This document shows, piece after piece, positions 11,758 through 24,700 of a stretch of 64,000 nt of DNA. How positions within the stretch are numbered: position 1 is the first letter of the stretch; every line of letters begins with the position of its first letter. The stretch is taken from positions 3,773,985 to 3,837,984 of the forward strand of contig JAUJYN010000014.1 in NCBI GenBank assembly GCA_030737835.1, given 5' to 3'. This DNA comes from Acorus gramineus. Its lineage: Eukaryota; Streptophyta; Magnoliopsida; Acorales; Acoraceae. The notes under the pieces are model-generated. The model was not told the origin of the DNA and did not search any database. It was given only the letters and a program-made list of their open reading frames with translations. The position numbers and the translations under genes are program-made.

Positions 11758-13229
11758 TTCTTCACTCCCTCAAAGAAATAGAATTGGGAGCGAAACTCAA
11801 ATCCTTGGAAAACGAGCTTTCATAAAATCCTTGGGCTTGACTCTTAACAAAATAATTGGTAGTGAAGCGCATCGGAACTCTTTTCTATAGAATCAGGAGA
11901 TTCATTGCTTACTAATTGCACCACCATGGGGTCATTGAAGTGGTTGAGTCGGATTTAGTGACGAACAATTGAATCCTCCCACAGAGACTAACCGAGCTTT
12001 ACGCTACGTAGACTGAACTCGGCCACTGGTTCTAGGTCGTTGTTCTTTGTTCCAACTTTGGTTCTTTGTTTTGGTCTTTTATTCTCTGTCCTGGCTCTTG
12101 TCGCTATGTCTAGGTCTTTCAGCTATAGTCATTATCGATTGAAGATAGAGACAAAGTAGATAAAGCATAAGACTTTGTTGCATCTTCTTTTTTCATTAGC
12201 CCTCCCTACGATCGCCTTCGTCAATCGTCACCCCCGTCTCGTAAGCGAGGCTCTCGAATCGTACTTCAAATAAATAATACTTCTTTTCGATCGGTGCTTT
12301 ATCCGAAAGGCTCGTCCGAGCTAGACCTTCTAAAGGCGATGTTAATCGTTGAATTTGGAACTTCCTACAAACTTCTACAAACTGATTGCAACTTGAATAA
12401 ACTTTATCGAAAGGTCTAGATAGGTTTAGGGTTGGTTTTCCTAGATTTGAAGTAGGGTCGTGCGGTAATTAAATTCACATTCTATAGCCGTCGAGAGCAA
12501 GACGCACGGTCGCCTACGGTCTCCTCACTGAGGGAGTTTATCTCGCTTTCTGTTTTACTCCCAAAAGGTCCTGAAAGATTACCTACTTTAGCTCGTCACG
12601 AAGGCAGGGATAGTCACTGAAAGGCCAATCGATAAATAAAAAACTGTATCCTCATTTTCGTCTTTTTTTAATTAGGGTATGGTTTGAAATGAAGTTTATG
12701 CCCCAAAATCCCAGTAAAATGAAAGTTGTTTATTTAAAGATCGCCTAACGTCAGCCTTTGGTCGCCTTACTCGATGTCTTGCCAGAGTCGATCTCTCTCT
12801 TAGGGCGAGCGAAGTGAGTCAGGACAAAGCACTGATCGAATTAAGTTATTTGATTCCAGGAATTGATAGAACTTCAACACTTCAGGCGAACAGAGGTGAC
12901 CTACAGAAGAAAGCCATCATTGTTGTTTCGACCGTAAGGCGGCAAGTCCGGCTTTTTGTGGGGTGATGATTGATGATCCGGGTGTGGACGTGCCGAAGGT
13001 CCCAACGAAGGAAGTAGGCATACCAGCAGTCTTTCCTCGACGTTTCTGATTGGCTCTTATCCTTGATCGACAGTGAGTAGTGAATGTCTACGAATACGGG
13101 GCATCAGAGAATAGGTTGTTTTGTAGATTCTGTCAGAGAACGTAGCGTCCCTCGATTATATTCTTATGTCGGATAAAAATGAAAATACAAAAAGCTTTAG
13201 AGACAAAAAAGTATTATTATTAAGAATTA

Positions 13230-13258
13230 TTTTGTATCTCGATAACACGAAGCAATAA
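13230..13258 (+). repeat. 29-bp inverted repeat, left arm
   Basis: The sequence beginning TTTTGTATCTCGATAACACG is the exact reverse complement of 13830-13858, which lies inside the rpl16 intron. The left arm sits just before the truncated rps3 and looks like an out-of-place inverted copy of intron sequence, placed when the plastid segment was integrated or rearranged. Confidence 0.9.
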
Positions 13259-13297
13259 ACATAATTTCATCTTTTTTGTACACTCATCTGTAATTCT

Positions 13298-13599
13298 GTG
13301 AATCAGAGACTCAACATTGTTATCGCAAGAATTTCAAAACCTTATGGACAACCCGATATTCTTGCTGAATACATAGCTTTACAACTAAAAAATAGAGTTT
13401 CGTTTCGAAAAGCAATGAAAAAAGCTATTGAATTGACTGAACAAGCAGATACAAAAGGAATTCAAATTCAAATCGCAGGACGTATCGATGGAAAAGAAAT
13501 TGCACGTGTCGAAGTTACAAAAAGAGCTAAAATTGATCATTGTTTTCCATAAAGTTATTACTATCTATGGGGATTTGGATATTTGTAGACGAGGAATAA
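13298..13599 (+). pseudogene. rps3: Truncated, frameshifted plastid rps3
   Basis: This is the 3' part of the chloroplast small-subunit ribosomal protein S3 gene. The reading from 13298 gives the C-terminal domain of S3 ([20 protein letters not shown], then [14 protein letters not shown]). The normal next segment (WIREGR and following) is missing and the frame ends at 13552. The expected last residues, IWIFVDEE and stop, are found in another frame at about 13574-13599. So the gene has lost its N-terminal two thirds at the insert edge and suffered an internal deletion with frameshift. It cannot make S3. Confidence 0.92.
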
Positions 13600-13729
13600 T
13601 GGTCCTTTACACGCCTTGCCGTTCTATCCGGAGAAAAATGTAAAACTGTTTTGATCATTATTTCTCGCACTAAAAATGAGCAATTATAATTATATATTTC
13701 GATTAACCGTTTCATTTGGTAGAAGTGCT

Positions 13730-15060
13730 ATGCTTAGTGTGTGACTCGTTAATTTTTCTTTAGATTTATTAGGATTCAAAAAATGGACCGGACCGTTATG
13801 AACCAATAACTATAGAACTAATAACCAACTTATTGCTTCGTGTTATCGAGATACAAAAGAAGAGTTGCTATATGATGTATCAATCATATAGTTATAGCAA
13901 CTGAAATACTATTTATTTCCCTAAAAGAAAAATCAATCTTATTATGGGTTATGAAAAAATGGGTATGTGGATAAATGAAAGGGTGAGAGAAAGAGAGAAG
14001 GAGAATCTCAATGATATATGATTCTAATATGTATGGTCTATGAATCACCTCCTAAAAGGCAATGTGATAACGCATCAATTCAATACCCATAGGAAAAATA
14101 CAAATAATAAAGAGCCCCACAAGTCAATAGAGACTGAGAAGATTGACTCGGGAACTTAGTTGGGAGCTCCATTGCAGAGTTCAGGCCTAGCCATGAATAG
14201 AGAAGCTATAGGAACGATGGAACCTGTGACTGCATAAGATTCTATTGAATGAAAACGAATTCTAATGATTCATTAGGAACCGATTGATTTATTCGTAGAG
14301 GTCATACATACGCTACGAGTGAAGCAGGAAAGAGTCAATATTCGCCCGCGAAAGCCTTATTGAATTCAATATTTTGGGCATTAAAGTAAAAAAAAAAAAA
14401 AAACATTATCCATAATAAATTAAATAGAACGAAGTTAAATAATGAGAAATAAAAATCTATATCTAGATCTTGTATATACAGCTTCCTACATAACAGATTA
14501 AATATCAACAAATACCACGCTTTTTTGTATTATTCATTAAATACACCTGTATCTGTAATATTTTTGAATTCATATTCATTCGCGAGGAGCTGGATGAGAA
14601 GAAACTCTCATGTCCGGTTCTGCAGTAGAGATGGAATTGAGAAATAACCATCAACTATAACCCCAAAAGAACCAGATTCCGTAAACAACATAGAGGAAGA
14701 ATGAAGGGAATGTCTTATCGAGGTAGTCATATTTGTTTCGGAAGATACGCTCTTCAGGCACTTGAACCATCTTGGATCACATCTAGACAAATAGAAGCGG
14801 GGCGAAGGGCAATGACACGATATGCACGTCGTGGTGGAAAAATCTGGGTACGTATATTTCCAGACAAACCCGTTACAATAAGACCCGCGGAAACACGTAT
14901 GGGTTCGGGGAAGGGATCCCCCGAATACTGGGTATCCGTTGTTAAACCGGGTCGAATACTTTATGAGATGGGTGGAGTATCAGAAACTGTAGCCAGAGCG
15001 GCTATTTCAATAGCCGCGTCCAAAATGCCTATAAGAACGCAATTTATTATTGCGGGATAG
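13730..15060 (+). CDS. rpl16: Plastid ribosomal protein L16 (two exons)
   Basis: This is large-subunit ribosomal protein uL16 of plastid type. Exon 1 is the nine bases ATGCTTAGT (13730-13738) and exon 2 is 14662-15060, giving 135 aa including MLS at the start, the usual length. Exon 2 begins [16 protein letters not shown] and continues with [37 protein letters not shown] and ends RTQFIIAG. Without the intron the frame would appear to start at the internal Met at 14701. The gene follows rps3 and precedes rpl14 as in plastomes. It is intact, but no mitochondrial expression signal is visible, and it should not be taken for the native mitochondrial rpl16. Confidence 0.93.
13739..14661 (+). other. 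Group II intron of rpl16
   Basis: This 923-nt intron starts GTGTGACTCG, the group II 5' consensus, and ends in CTATAAC. Domain V is visible at 14587-14621 (GAGCTGGATGAGAAG, then CTCTCATGTCCGGTTCT), forming the conserved hairpin about 40 nt before the 3' splice site. There is no intron-encoded protein. It contains a long A run around 14390-14403 and the right arm of the 29-bp inverted repeat at 13830-13858. Confidence 0.9.
13830..13858 (-). repeat. 29-bp inverted repeat, right arm
   Basis: This is the native position of the sequence within the rpl16 intron. The arm pairs perfectly with 13230-13258, and 571 nt lie between the arms, including the rps3 remnant and rpl16 exon 1. Confidence 0.9.
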
Positions 15061-15142
15061 ATAAGGAGTGTGGAAACAAAGATAAAGGGTATTTATTTAG
15101 GATTCAAAATACAAACGGACAATATCGAGCAACAAAAATGAT

Positions 15143-15511
15143 ATGATTCAACCTCAGACCCTTTTAAATGTAGCGGATAACAGCGGGGCTCGAGAATTGA
15201 TGTGTATTCGAATCATAGGAACCAGTAATCACCGATATGCTCATATTGGTGACGTTATTGTTGCTGTAATCAAAGAAGCAGTACCCAATATGTCTCTAGA
15301 AAGATCAGAAGTGGTCAGAGCTGTAATTGTACGTACATGTAAAGAACTCAAACGTGACAACGGTATGATAATACGATATGATGACAATGCAGCAGTTGTC
15401 ATTGATCAAGAAGGGAATCCAAAAGGAACTCGAGTTTTTGGTGCGATCGCTCGGGAATTGAGACATTTGAATTTCACTAAAATAGTTTCCCTAGCTCCTG
15501 AGGTATTATAA
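15143..15511 (+). CDS. rpl14: Plastid ribosomal protein L14
   Basis: This is large-subunit ribosomal protein uL14 of plastid type, 122 aa and full length. It starts [20 protein letters not shown] and carries the family stretches [24 protein letters not shown] and [13 protein letters not shown], ending IVSLAPEVL. The ATG at 15143 gives the normal N terminus. It lies 82 bp after rpl16 and 163 bp before rps8, as in plastomes. The frame is intact but it is part of the transferred block. Confidence 0.95.
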   Translation: MIQPQTLLNVADNSGARELMCIRIIGTSNHRYAHIGDVIVAVIKEAVPNMSLERSEVVRAVIVRTCKELKRDNGMIIRYDDNAAVVIDQEGNPKGTRVFGAIARELRHLNFTKIVSLAPEVL

Positions 15512-15674
15512 ATAGTGGTAGATGATGCTACACTAGGATATCTGATATAGATCAATTAGTAGATTGTGTCTCACGCATATATCTTTACTTTACTAATTCA
15601 TAAAAAAAAAAATAATGAAAAACCTAACACGCTGATTATATCAAAATTTGGAGTACCTATAATTATAGTTCGTC

Positions 15675-16073
15675 ATGGGTAAGGACACTATTGCCGATAT
15701 AATAACTTCTATAAGAAATGCTCAAATGGCTAAAAAGGGGACAGTTCGAATAGCATCTACGAATCTTACCGAAAACGTTGTTAAAATACTTCTGCGAGAA
15801 GGTTTTATTGAAAACGTTAGAAAACATCGGGAAAGTAATAAAGATTTCTTGGTTTTAACCCTGCGACATAGAAGGACTAGGAAAGGGATATATAGAACTA
15901 TTTTAAAGCGTATCAGCCGACCTGGTTTACGAATCTATTCCAACTATCAAGGAATTCCCAAGATTTTAGGCGGAATAGGGATTGTAATTGTTTCTACTTC
16001 TAGAGGTATAATGACAGATCGGGAGGCTCGACTACAGGGAATTGGAGGAGAAATGTTATGTTATATATGTTGA
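15675..16073 (+). CDS. rps8: Plastid ribosomal protein S8
   Basis: This is small-subunit ribosomal protein uS8 of plastid type, 132 aa, close to the usual length. It starts [19 protein letters not shown] and has the C-terminal uS8 signature [13 protein letters not shown]. The last residues read GGEMLCYIC, where plastid S8 usually ends in Trp, possibly a change after transfer. It lies between rpl14 and infA, and the frame is intact. Confidence 0.95.
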   Translation: MGKDTIADIITSIRNAQMAKKGTVRIASTNLTENVVKILLREGFIENVRKHRESNKDFLVLTLRHRRTRKGIYRTILKRISRPGLRIYSNYQGIPKILGGIGIVIVSTSRGIMTDREARLQGIGGEMLCYIC

Positions 16074-16204
16074 TTCTTCTCCTCTGGTATCCGAATTTGA
16101 TCCGCAACTTCCTAGTATTTTTTTGTGAAAAAGAGAGGAAAGCGGGTTGTATGTATAATAGCACTACTCCTACATTAGTGGAGACTTAAAGGGGGTTACC
16201 TGTA

Positions 16205-16438
16205 ATGAAAGAACAAAAATTGATTCATGAAGGTTTAATTACTGAATCACTTCCTAATGGTATGTTTTGGGTGCGTTTAGATAATGAAGATCTGGTTCTA
16301 GGTTATATTTCTGGAAGGATCCGACGCAGTTCTATACGGATACTACCGGGAGATAGAGTCAAAATCGAAGTAAGTCGTTATGATTCAACCAGAGGACGCA
16401 TAATTTATAGACTTCGCAATAAAGATTCGAACGAGTAA
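16205..16438 (+). CDS. infA: Plastid translation initiation factor IF-1
   Basis: A 77-aa S1/OB-fold protein of the IF-1 family that binds the A site of the small ribosomal subunit during initiation. It starts [19 protein letters not shown] and contains the OB-fold segments [29 protein letters not shown] and [12 protein letters not shown]. It is intact and full length. infA has been lost or broken in many angiosperm plastomes, so the donor plastome still kept it at transfer. Only 63 bp separate it from rps11; rpl36, normally in between, is absent. Confidence 0.95.
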   Translation: MKEQKLIHEGLITESLPNGMFWVRLDNEDLVLGYISGRIRRSSIRILPGDRVKIEVSRYDSTRGRIIYRLRNKDSNE

Positions 16439-16501
16439 ATAAATGGTTTTTAACACAAAATGGTCCGCTATCTTAAACTAATCTATCTGAGATGATAAAA
16501 T
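16439..16501 (+). other. infA-rps11 spacer lacking rpl36
   Basis: In plastomes the rpl36 gene (37-38 codons, Cys/His zinc motif) lies between infA and rps11. Here only 63 bp remain and no frame contains the CXXC-type L36 sequence. The spacer is AT-rich with no strong feature. A clean deletion of rpl36 with its flanks is the simplest reading. Confidence 0.85.
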
Positions 16502-16918
16502 ATGACAAAAACTATACCAAGAATCGGTTCACGTAGGAATGGACGTATTGGTTTACGTAAGACTGGACGTAGAATACCAAAAGGAATTATTCATGTTCAG
16601 GCAAGTTTCAACAATACCATTGTGACTGTTACAGATGTTCGGGGTCGAGTAGTTTCTTGGTCCTCCGCCGGTACTTGTGGATTCAAAGGCACAAGAAGAG
16701 GGACGCCGTTTGCGGCTCAAACCGCAGCGGGAAATGCTATTCGTACAGTAGTAGATCAGGGTATGCAACGAGCAGAAGTTATGATAAAAGGTCCTGGGCT
16801 CGGAAGAGACGCAGCATTACGAGCCATTCGTAGAAGCGGCATATTATTAAATTTCGTACGTGACGTGACCCCTATGCCACATAATGGATGTAGACCTCCT
16901 AAAAAAAGACGTGTGTAG
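16502..16918 (+). CDS. rps11: Plastid ribosomal protein S11
   Basis: This is small-subunit ribosomal protein uS11 of plastid type, 138 aa and full length. It shows the family core [39 protein letters not shown], the [19 protein letters not shown] segment and the terminal [18 protein letters not shown]. The start MTKTIPRIG is the usual one. It precedes rpoA by 68 bp. The frame is intact. Confidence 0.95.
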   Translation: MTKTIPRIGSRRNGRIGLRKTGRRIPKGIIHVQASFNNTIVTVTDVRGRVVSWSSAGTCGFKGTRRGTPFAAQTAAGNAIRTVVDQGMQRAEVMIKGPGLGRDAALRAIRRSGILLNFVRDVTPMPHNGCRPPKKRRV

Positions 16919-16986
16919 AAATTATAATTGAATAGATTTTAAGAGAAATAAATGATTCAATGATCTGATCAAATCAAAATATTAGT

Positions 16987-17956
16987 ATGGTTCGAGAGGA
17001 AGTAGTAGGATCCACTCGGGCACTACAGTGGAAGTGTGTTGAATCAAGAGCAGACAGTAAGCGCCTTTATTATGGTCGTTTCATTCTGTCCCCACTTCTG
17101 AAAGGACAAGCCGATACTATAGGTATCGCCATGCGAAGGGCTTTACTTGGAGAAATAGAAGGAACATGTATCGCACGTGCAAAATCTGAGAAGGTACCAC
17201 ATGAATATTCTACGATAGCGGGCATTGAAGAATCAGTACATGAAATTTTAATGAATTTGAAAGAAATTGTATTGAGAAGTAATCTTTATGGAACTCGAGA
17301 CGCATCTATTTGCGTCAGAGGTCCTAGATGCGTAACTGCTCAAGACATCATCTCACCACCTTCCGTAGAAGTAGTTGATACTACACAACATATAGCTAGC
17401 CTGACGGAACCGATCGATTTGTGTATTGGATTACAAATCCAGAGGGATCGCGGATATCGTATGAAAACCACAAAAAACTCTCAAGATGGAAGTTATCCGA
17501 TAGATGCTGTATCCATGCCCGTTCGAAATGCGAATCATAGTATTCATTCTTATGGAAACGGTAATCAGAAACAAGAGATACTTTTCCTCGAAATATGGAC
17601 AAATGGAAGTTTAACTCCTAAAGAAGCACTTCACGAAGCTTCCCGTAATTTGATTGATTTATTTATTTCGAGGAAAATCAAAACAGGTTTACTGTACCCC
17701 CTTTTACCTTTCCTGATAGATTGGCTAATCTAAAGAAAAACAAAAAAGAAATTGCATTGAAATGTATTTTTATTGACCAATCAGAATTGCCTCCCAGGAC
17801 CTATAATTGTCTCAAAAGGTCCAATATACATACATTATTGGACCTTTTGAGTAACAGTCAAGAAGATCTTATGAAAATTGAATAGAAGATGGAAAACAGA
17901 TATTGGACACTCTACGGAAGCATTTCGCAATTGATTTACCTAAGAATAAGTTTTAA
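16987..17956 (+). pseudogene. rpoA: Frameshifted plastid rpoA
   Basis: This is the chloroplast RNA polymerase alpha subunit, broken. The frame starts with the normal N-terminal domain ([16 protein letters not shown], then [20 protein letters not shown]) and stays open for 248 codons. After NLIDLFI it shifts frame because coding sequence is missing near 17670; the out-of-frame continuation [18 protein letters not shown] can be read just downstream. A second lesion near 17882 deletes several bases where KIE should run on toward the terminal helix. The C-terminal domain ([22 protein letters not shown]) and the expected end HFAIDLPK are present but in shifted frames. It cannot encode a functional alpha subunit. 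Confidence 0.92.
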
Positions 17957-18041
17957 ATACAAGGACAGAATAAAATTCGTTTTGAATCTTCAGCACAATC
18001 CATATATATATTCGGATTGAATACCTAATAAAATTTGAGAA

Positions 18042-18094
18042 ATGTATCTAGGGAGGATTCGCTTTGAAGCGACTATTCCATTCCCTAGATACAT
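18042..18094. terminator. Plastid 3'-end stem-loop between rpoA and petD
   Basis: ATGTATCTAGGGA (18042-18054) and TCCCTAGATACAT (18082-18094) form a perfect 13-bp stem with a 27-nt loop. It lies just past the stop codons of the convergent rpoA and petD genes. Such hairpins stabilise and define chloroplast mRNA 3' ends, so this is inherited from the plastome. Confidence 0.8.
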
Positions 18095-18123
18095 ATGTTG
18101 TAGTATTTACCGGTTCAATCGAT

Positions 18124-19331
<1,208 letters not shown>

Positions 19332-19521
19332 AATCCATCTTCTCTTCGGAGAATTCACTTCAAACTATTCGTATTAAAGAAAGAATACTTCGTAGTTGAA
19401 TAGAAATATCCAAATAACATGTCTTATTATTTTTAATAATTCATATTTGTAGCAATGAAATACTATTGTTCCTCCCCCAAATAATATATGATCGATTACA
19501 AATATCTAAGATCTGTATGCT

Positions 19522-21031
<1,510 letters not shown>

Positions 21032-21141
21032 AGGTGTAAATAGGAGCGACCTTTGGTGTTGATAAACATCGGAACGCTAGTGGAGGTGTAAATAGGAGCG
21101 ACCAGCGGGAGCGTAAAGAGCGGATTAAGGAACGGAAGAAC
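21032..21141 (+). repeat. Long composite GC-rich modular repeat
   Basis: The modules are AGGTGTAAATAGGAGCGACC, TTTGG, TGTTGATAAACATCGGAACG with CTAGTGGAGG, a second TGTAAATAGGAGCGACC with AGCGGGAGCG, and the tail TAAAGAGCGGATTAAGG, AACGGAAGAAC. The tail is shared with 22.9 and 48.2 kb. Confidence 0.9.
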
Positions 21142-22100
21142 CTTTCAACAAGCTCCCTCACCTGACCTGACGGATCGAATCGATAAGCTATTTTATCACG
21201 TTTCTAATTTCCCGTTTTATAAAACCTTCCTTCTCTTCCATCCGTAGTTATTTTACTGTCCTTTCTCTCCTTTCTTGTTGATATTTTATCCACTTTCATG
21301 AACTTAATAATAGATGTAAAATATATAGTATATTGGAAGAAAGAGGACTACAAATAGGGGATATAACAACCTAAGGCATCGGAAAAGACCTAAAGAATTG
21401 ACTTTCTTAGTCGTATAGGAAAAAGTGTTTATTCGACTAAAGCGTGACGAGTTAAGTCTTGTGAAAAGCTAAAAGTATAAAGATTATTGGACCTAAACTA
21501 TCTGACCAATCTCAATGCCTACTTCCTTCGCAACCTTTCTCCGTGGTGTTGTCTGTCGGATTAGAGCGACCTTACGACGCGCGCGATTCGCTTTCTTCTT
21601 TTACAAAGCCATTGTCTTTCTTCTTCTAACATGCGAGCTGGTGTGGACTCTCTCTCTTCGAACTGCTGATATAGGCGGATTGCTATCTTACTCTTTCGGT
21701 AATAAAGAATCACTGGTACCAAAGACGACTGCACGAAATACCTGTCTTTTACGGCCACGAGAACAAACAAAAGCGGAGTTATGGCATTAATAAATGTTTG
21801 TAGTATCCCTTTGTCTCTTTCTTTCATCACCTTTTTCGGCAATGGATAATCAATCTTTATAACAAGAGTCCACACATACGAGGGCTTAATCCCAAAGTGG
21901 TGGCCGGGGATGACTTTGGAGCCTACGAGTCAATACCAAAACAAAAAAAGAAAGACCATCGTGGAGAGCGAGGGCAGGGCATACAAACCTAAGGTAGACG
22001 TAGAGCTAGAGAGAAGTGAAGAAAAAGCGGAAACGAACCGATTAAGTAAGGAACGACGTGGAGATGGGAACGCAACAGAAAGAGGGCAAATCAAACTTTT
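21142..22100. other. High-complexity island
   Basis: Unique-looking sequence between repeat blocks. It contains overlapping open frames on both strands (21515-21790 plus, 91 codons; 21561-21875 minus, 104 codons). The minus frame has a hydrophobic run near residues 27-44 followed by a basic tail; neither resembles a family I know. Overlapping antisense frames of similar length are typical of chance ORFs. Confidence 0.4.
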
Positions 22101-22788
22101 TATATTGAGAAATTAGCTTACTTTTTAATGAAACGATAAAATAACACTTTAAAATTTATAAACGATAAAATCAATAAATATTTTTTAATAAAACGAAATG
22201 GTTTTTATGGCTTTTAAATTTCAATGTTGTTTTTAGATAGGCGTATCTCATACTTTCAGGACGAGTAAAACGACGTCATATATTTAACTAAAATTGAGAG
22301 TTTCTACCATTTCAATTTAAATCCTTTTCAATTAAAATGAAAATACTAAGAATTCTAATATTTCTGTACGAGCGACATAAAGTATTTCCCTTAAGAGACC
22401 CTACACGATATAAAGTCCCTAAACTAAAAATCATTATAATTAAACAATACGGAATATATGAAACTTAAAGCACGGTAAAAGAACAACTAAATAATGGTAT
22501 AGGTGCGACGTAGGAGCAAATCTATATCAATAAAAACAACGGATTAAATACATATTTCGGCCTTAGTTAGCTTGCCTCAAATCTATAATAACGCTCGCCT
22601 CAAATCTATAATAATTGGAGTTTATCTACAATTAGATACGTACAATCAAACTTATAGGTTTCAATGTTGTATCAAGAATAAAACTTTAAATCTTGTTTTA
22701 CTTAGTAAATTTAGTCGGGAAACAGGTGCGTAGCATATTTATAAATGCAAATCATAGCGAAAATATAGTTCTTTAAAAATGCGATAAA

Positions 22789-22960
22789 AGGTGTAAATAG
22801 GAGCGACCATAGGAGCGGAGCTTAGAAGCGACCAGCGGGAGCGGAAGTGAATAAACTGAGAAGCGTTAGCGGAGGTGTTGATAAACATCGGAACGCTAGC
22901 TACGGTGTAAATAGGAGCGACCAGCGGGAGCGTAAAGAGCGGATTAAGGAACGGAAGAAC
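22789..22960 (+). repeat. Longest plus-strand GC-rich composite
   Basis: Modules: AGGTGTAAATAGGAGCGACC, ATAGGAGCGGAGCTTAGAAG, the core, GGAAGTGAATAAACTGAG, AAGCGTTAGCGGAGG, TGTTGATAAACATCGGAACG, CTAGCTACGG, TGTAAATAGGAGCGACC with the core, and the tail ending AACGGAAGAAC. The combination is unique to this copy although each module recurs elsewhere. Confidence 0.9.
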
Positions 22961-23172
22961 TAATTAAGGGATCTTAAGGTAGCCAGGAAATATACTTAGA
23001 GGTAGCTCAACTCTAATCCATGTTTCTCGGTTATAAACGTTATTTTCTTTTTTAATAAATCAATTACGTTTTACCTTAGTCATAAAGTTATTCTATAGTG
23101 TAATATATTCCGTTGTTTTACTCTAACAGATTGAATATCTGAAGTATGATATTTATACTCGTTTATACTTTA

Positions 23173-23283
23173 TATCTGTTTTATCACCCCTCGAGTTACC
23201 GGCTCTACGGAAGTACTTAAATTTTTCCTTCTAAGTGTAAAGCGCATTGGGCTGAAGAGCTTACTGGCGGATACAAAGCAATC
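23173..23283 (+). repeat. Structured repeat element, copy 3
   Basis: It begins TATCTG and ends CGGATA, pairing with one G-T wobble where copy 5 has C-G. It keeps GAGTTACCGGCTC, the signature GCGCATTGGGC and GAGC, ACTGG. The inner hairpin is diverged. About 50 bp upstream it shares CTCTAACAGATT and ATATCTGAAGTATGA with the flank of copy 5, so the duplicated unit was longer than the core. Confidence 0.7.
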
Positions 23284-24700
23284 ACGAATATATATATATT
23301 TACAACATTTATTCCAGTATTTAAAGTATATCATTTCTTGTGTTTAGTTATTCTTTTTTGTAACTTTATTTATCAATTTCTTTATGAATTTGGTTATTCT
23401 TATTATTTATTCCCTTGAAATCTGAGCTAAAATCTAGTTTCTCTTACACGTAAAGTTGTTTATTTGGTTTCAAATGAAGTTTATGATAATATAGAGCTTG
23501 ACTCAAATCTATATAATAAGAGTTAGCGACTAAAATCAATATTTAAAGAGCGGCGCCTCCCGAAAAAGAGCTATAAGAAAATCCATGTTTATCGAGTGAG
23601 CGTAGCGAAACTCTAACCAAACGAAAAGTATAGATGAAACTTTTTTCTTATTTTAATGATTCTCCTACGCTCCCGCTGGTCGCTCCTATGCTACGCACCT
23701 AGCTAAAATTGAGTTACTACTAAAAATCACGGGTTTTCTTTAACTTTGTTATTTATATTTGGAAATCAGAGCTAAAATCACTATGCTACTAAAAATCACG
23801 GGAAACTAGCAACAATAACATAAAAATCTGGGTTTTACTAAGTCGAGTTCCGCTGTGCTTCACTCCCTACTACAAATCAGTGTCCTACTATTTTTACCGA
23901 TAAACTAGCAATAATAAAATTTAAATCATGAAATCACTAAGTAAATTACTGTCCTAGTCATTTTCCCGGGAAACTATCAAGTTTAAAAACTATAAAGTAG
24001 ACTTACTTCGTCAAATTACTTTACTACTTTTTATGCCGTTAAAACGTCAAGTTTTCAATTTCAATAAGAGATAACCGGGCGTTAGAAGAGTTTAAAGCTA
24101 TACCCTCTCTTACTTAATTTAGGGACTTTCTTTCTTTTTTATTAATATTGGCTTTTCAATTTAAATGTTGTTTTTAGGTAAATTATTAGAACTTGATTTC
24201 ATACCTTCTAATCGACAGAATATATTTTACTTTTAATGAAATCACACTAAATAATTTTTATATTGTTTTATGGTTCAAAATGAGAGTTCGTCCAATTGGT
24301 TTGATTAAAGTTTTTTCTGAAAATATGGGATTCACTAATGATCACTGCGCTCGCCTCAAATCAACTAATTAAATTGAGCCGGGAAAACGCAACTTTGAAA
24401 TTGAAATTGAGAAATCAGAGCTAAAATATAGTTGCTATTAAAAATCACGGGACTTTATAATTTGAAAATGGGTTTTACTAAGGTGCGACGTAGGAGCAAA
24501 TCAACCGAATAAGAGTGAAGTAGCGGAACTCTTTCAACTTATTCAAAATCACTTTCTTACAAAAAACACCGGGGAGCTTGTTTCAAGGCTCCCGCTGGTC
24601 GCTTCTATGCTTCGCACATGCTTCACCCCCTCAAATCATTAGAAAATTAGTGATAAACAGCGGAACTCAACGAGAAAAGAAAGAACTGAAAACTGCCTGA

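Larger units (their letters stand above)
10850..13229. other. Spacer between atp1 and the plastid segment
   Basis: This is mixed sequence: the atp1 5' flank, structured-element copy 2 (11350-11455), short GC-rich repeats, AT-rich modules at 11.5-11.9 kb and 12.65-12.75 kb, and high-complexity stretches at 11.93-12.6 and 12.75-13.2 kb. A segment near 12484-12515 (AGCCGTCGAGAGC followed by GCACGGTC) faintly resembles group II intron domain V but cannot be folded convincingly. No gene is supported. Confidence 0.5.
22101..24700 (+). repeat. AT-rich repeat-module block, plus polarity
   Basis: Modules recur in the plus direction (GGCTTACTTTTTAAT, ATTTTTTAATAAAACG, ACAAAAAACACCGGGG), mixed with tiny hairpin modules such as GAGCTTGACTCAAATC. 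It contains a long GC-rich composite (22789-22960), structured-element copy 3 (23173-23283) and two short GC-rich copies (23663-23699 and 24586-24617, both minus). No gene is visible. Confidence 0.7.

Noticed and set aside
12484..12515. Possible group II intron domain V remnant
   Set aside because: AGCCGT and ACGGTC could pair but the catalytic bulge and second helix are not convincing, and no exon is recognisable nearby.
14388..14404. Long A run in the rpl16 intron as a transfer scar
   Set aside because: Homopolymer A runs are common in plastid intron and spacer DNA, so it gives no evidence of an RNA-mediated step; introns being present also argues against RNA-mediated transfer.
16553..16768. 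71-codon open frame antisense to rps11
   Set aside because: It lies wholly inside the conserved rps11 gene on the other strand; a shadow.
17811..17851. Perfect 15-bp hairpin inside rpoA taken as a terminator
   Set aside because: The stem lies within coding sequence for the C-terminal domain ([12 protein letters not shown]) and arises from the natural codons, so it is unlikely to be a terminator.
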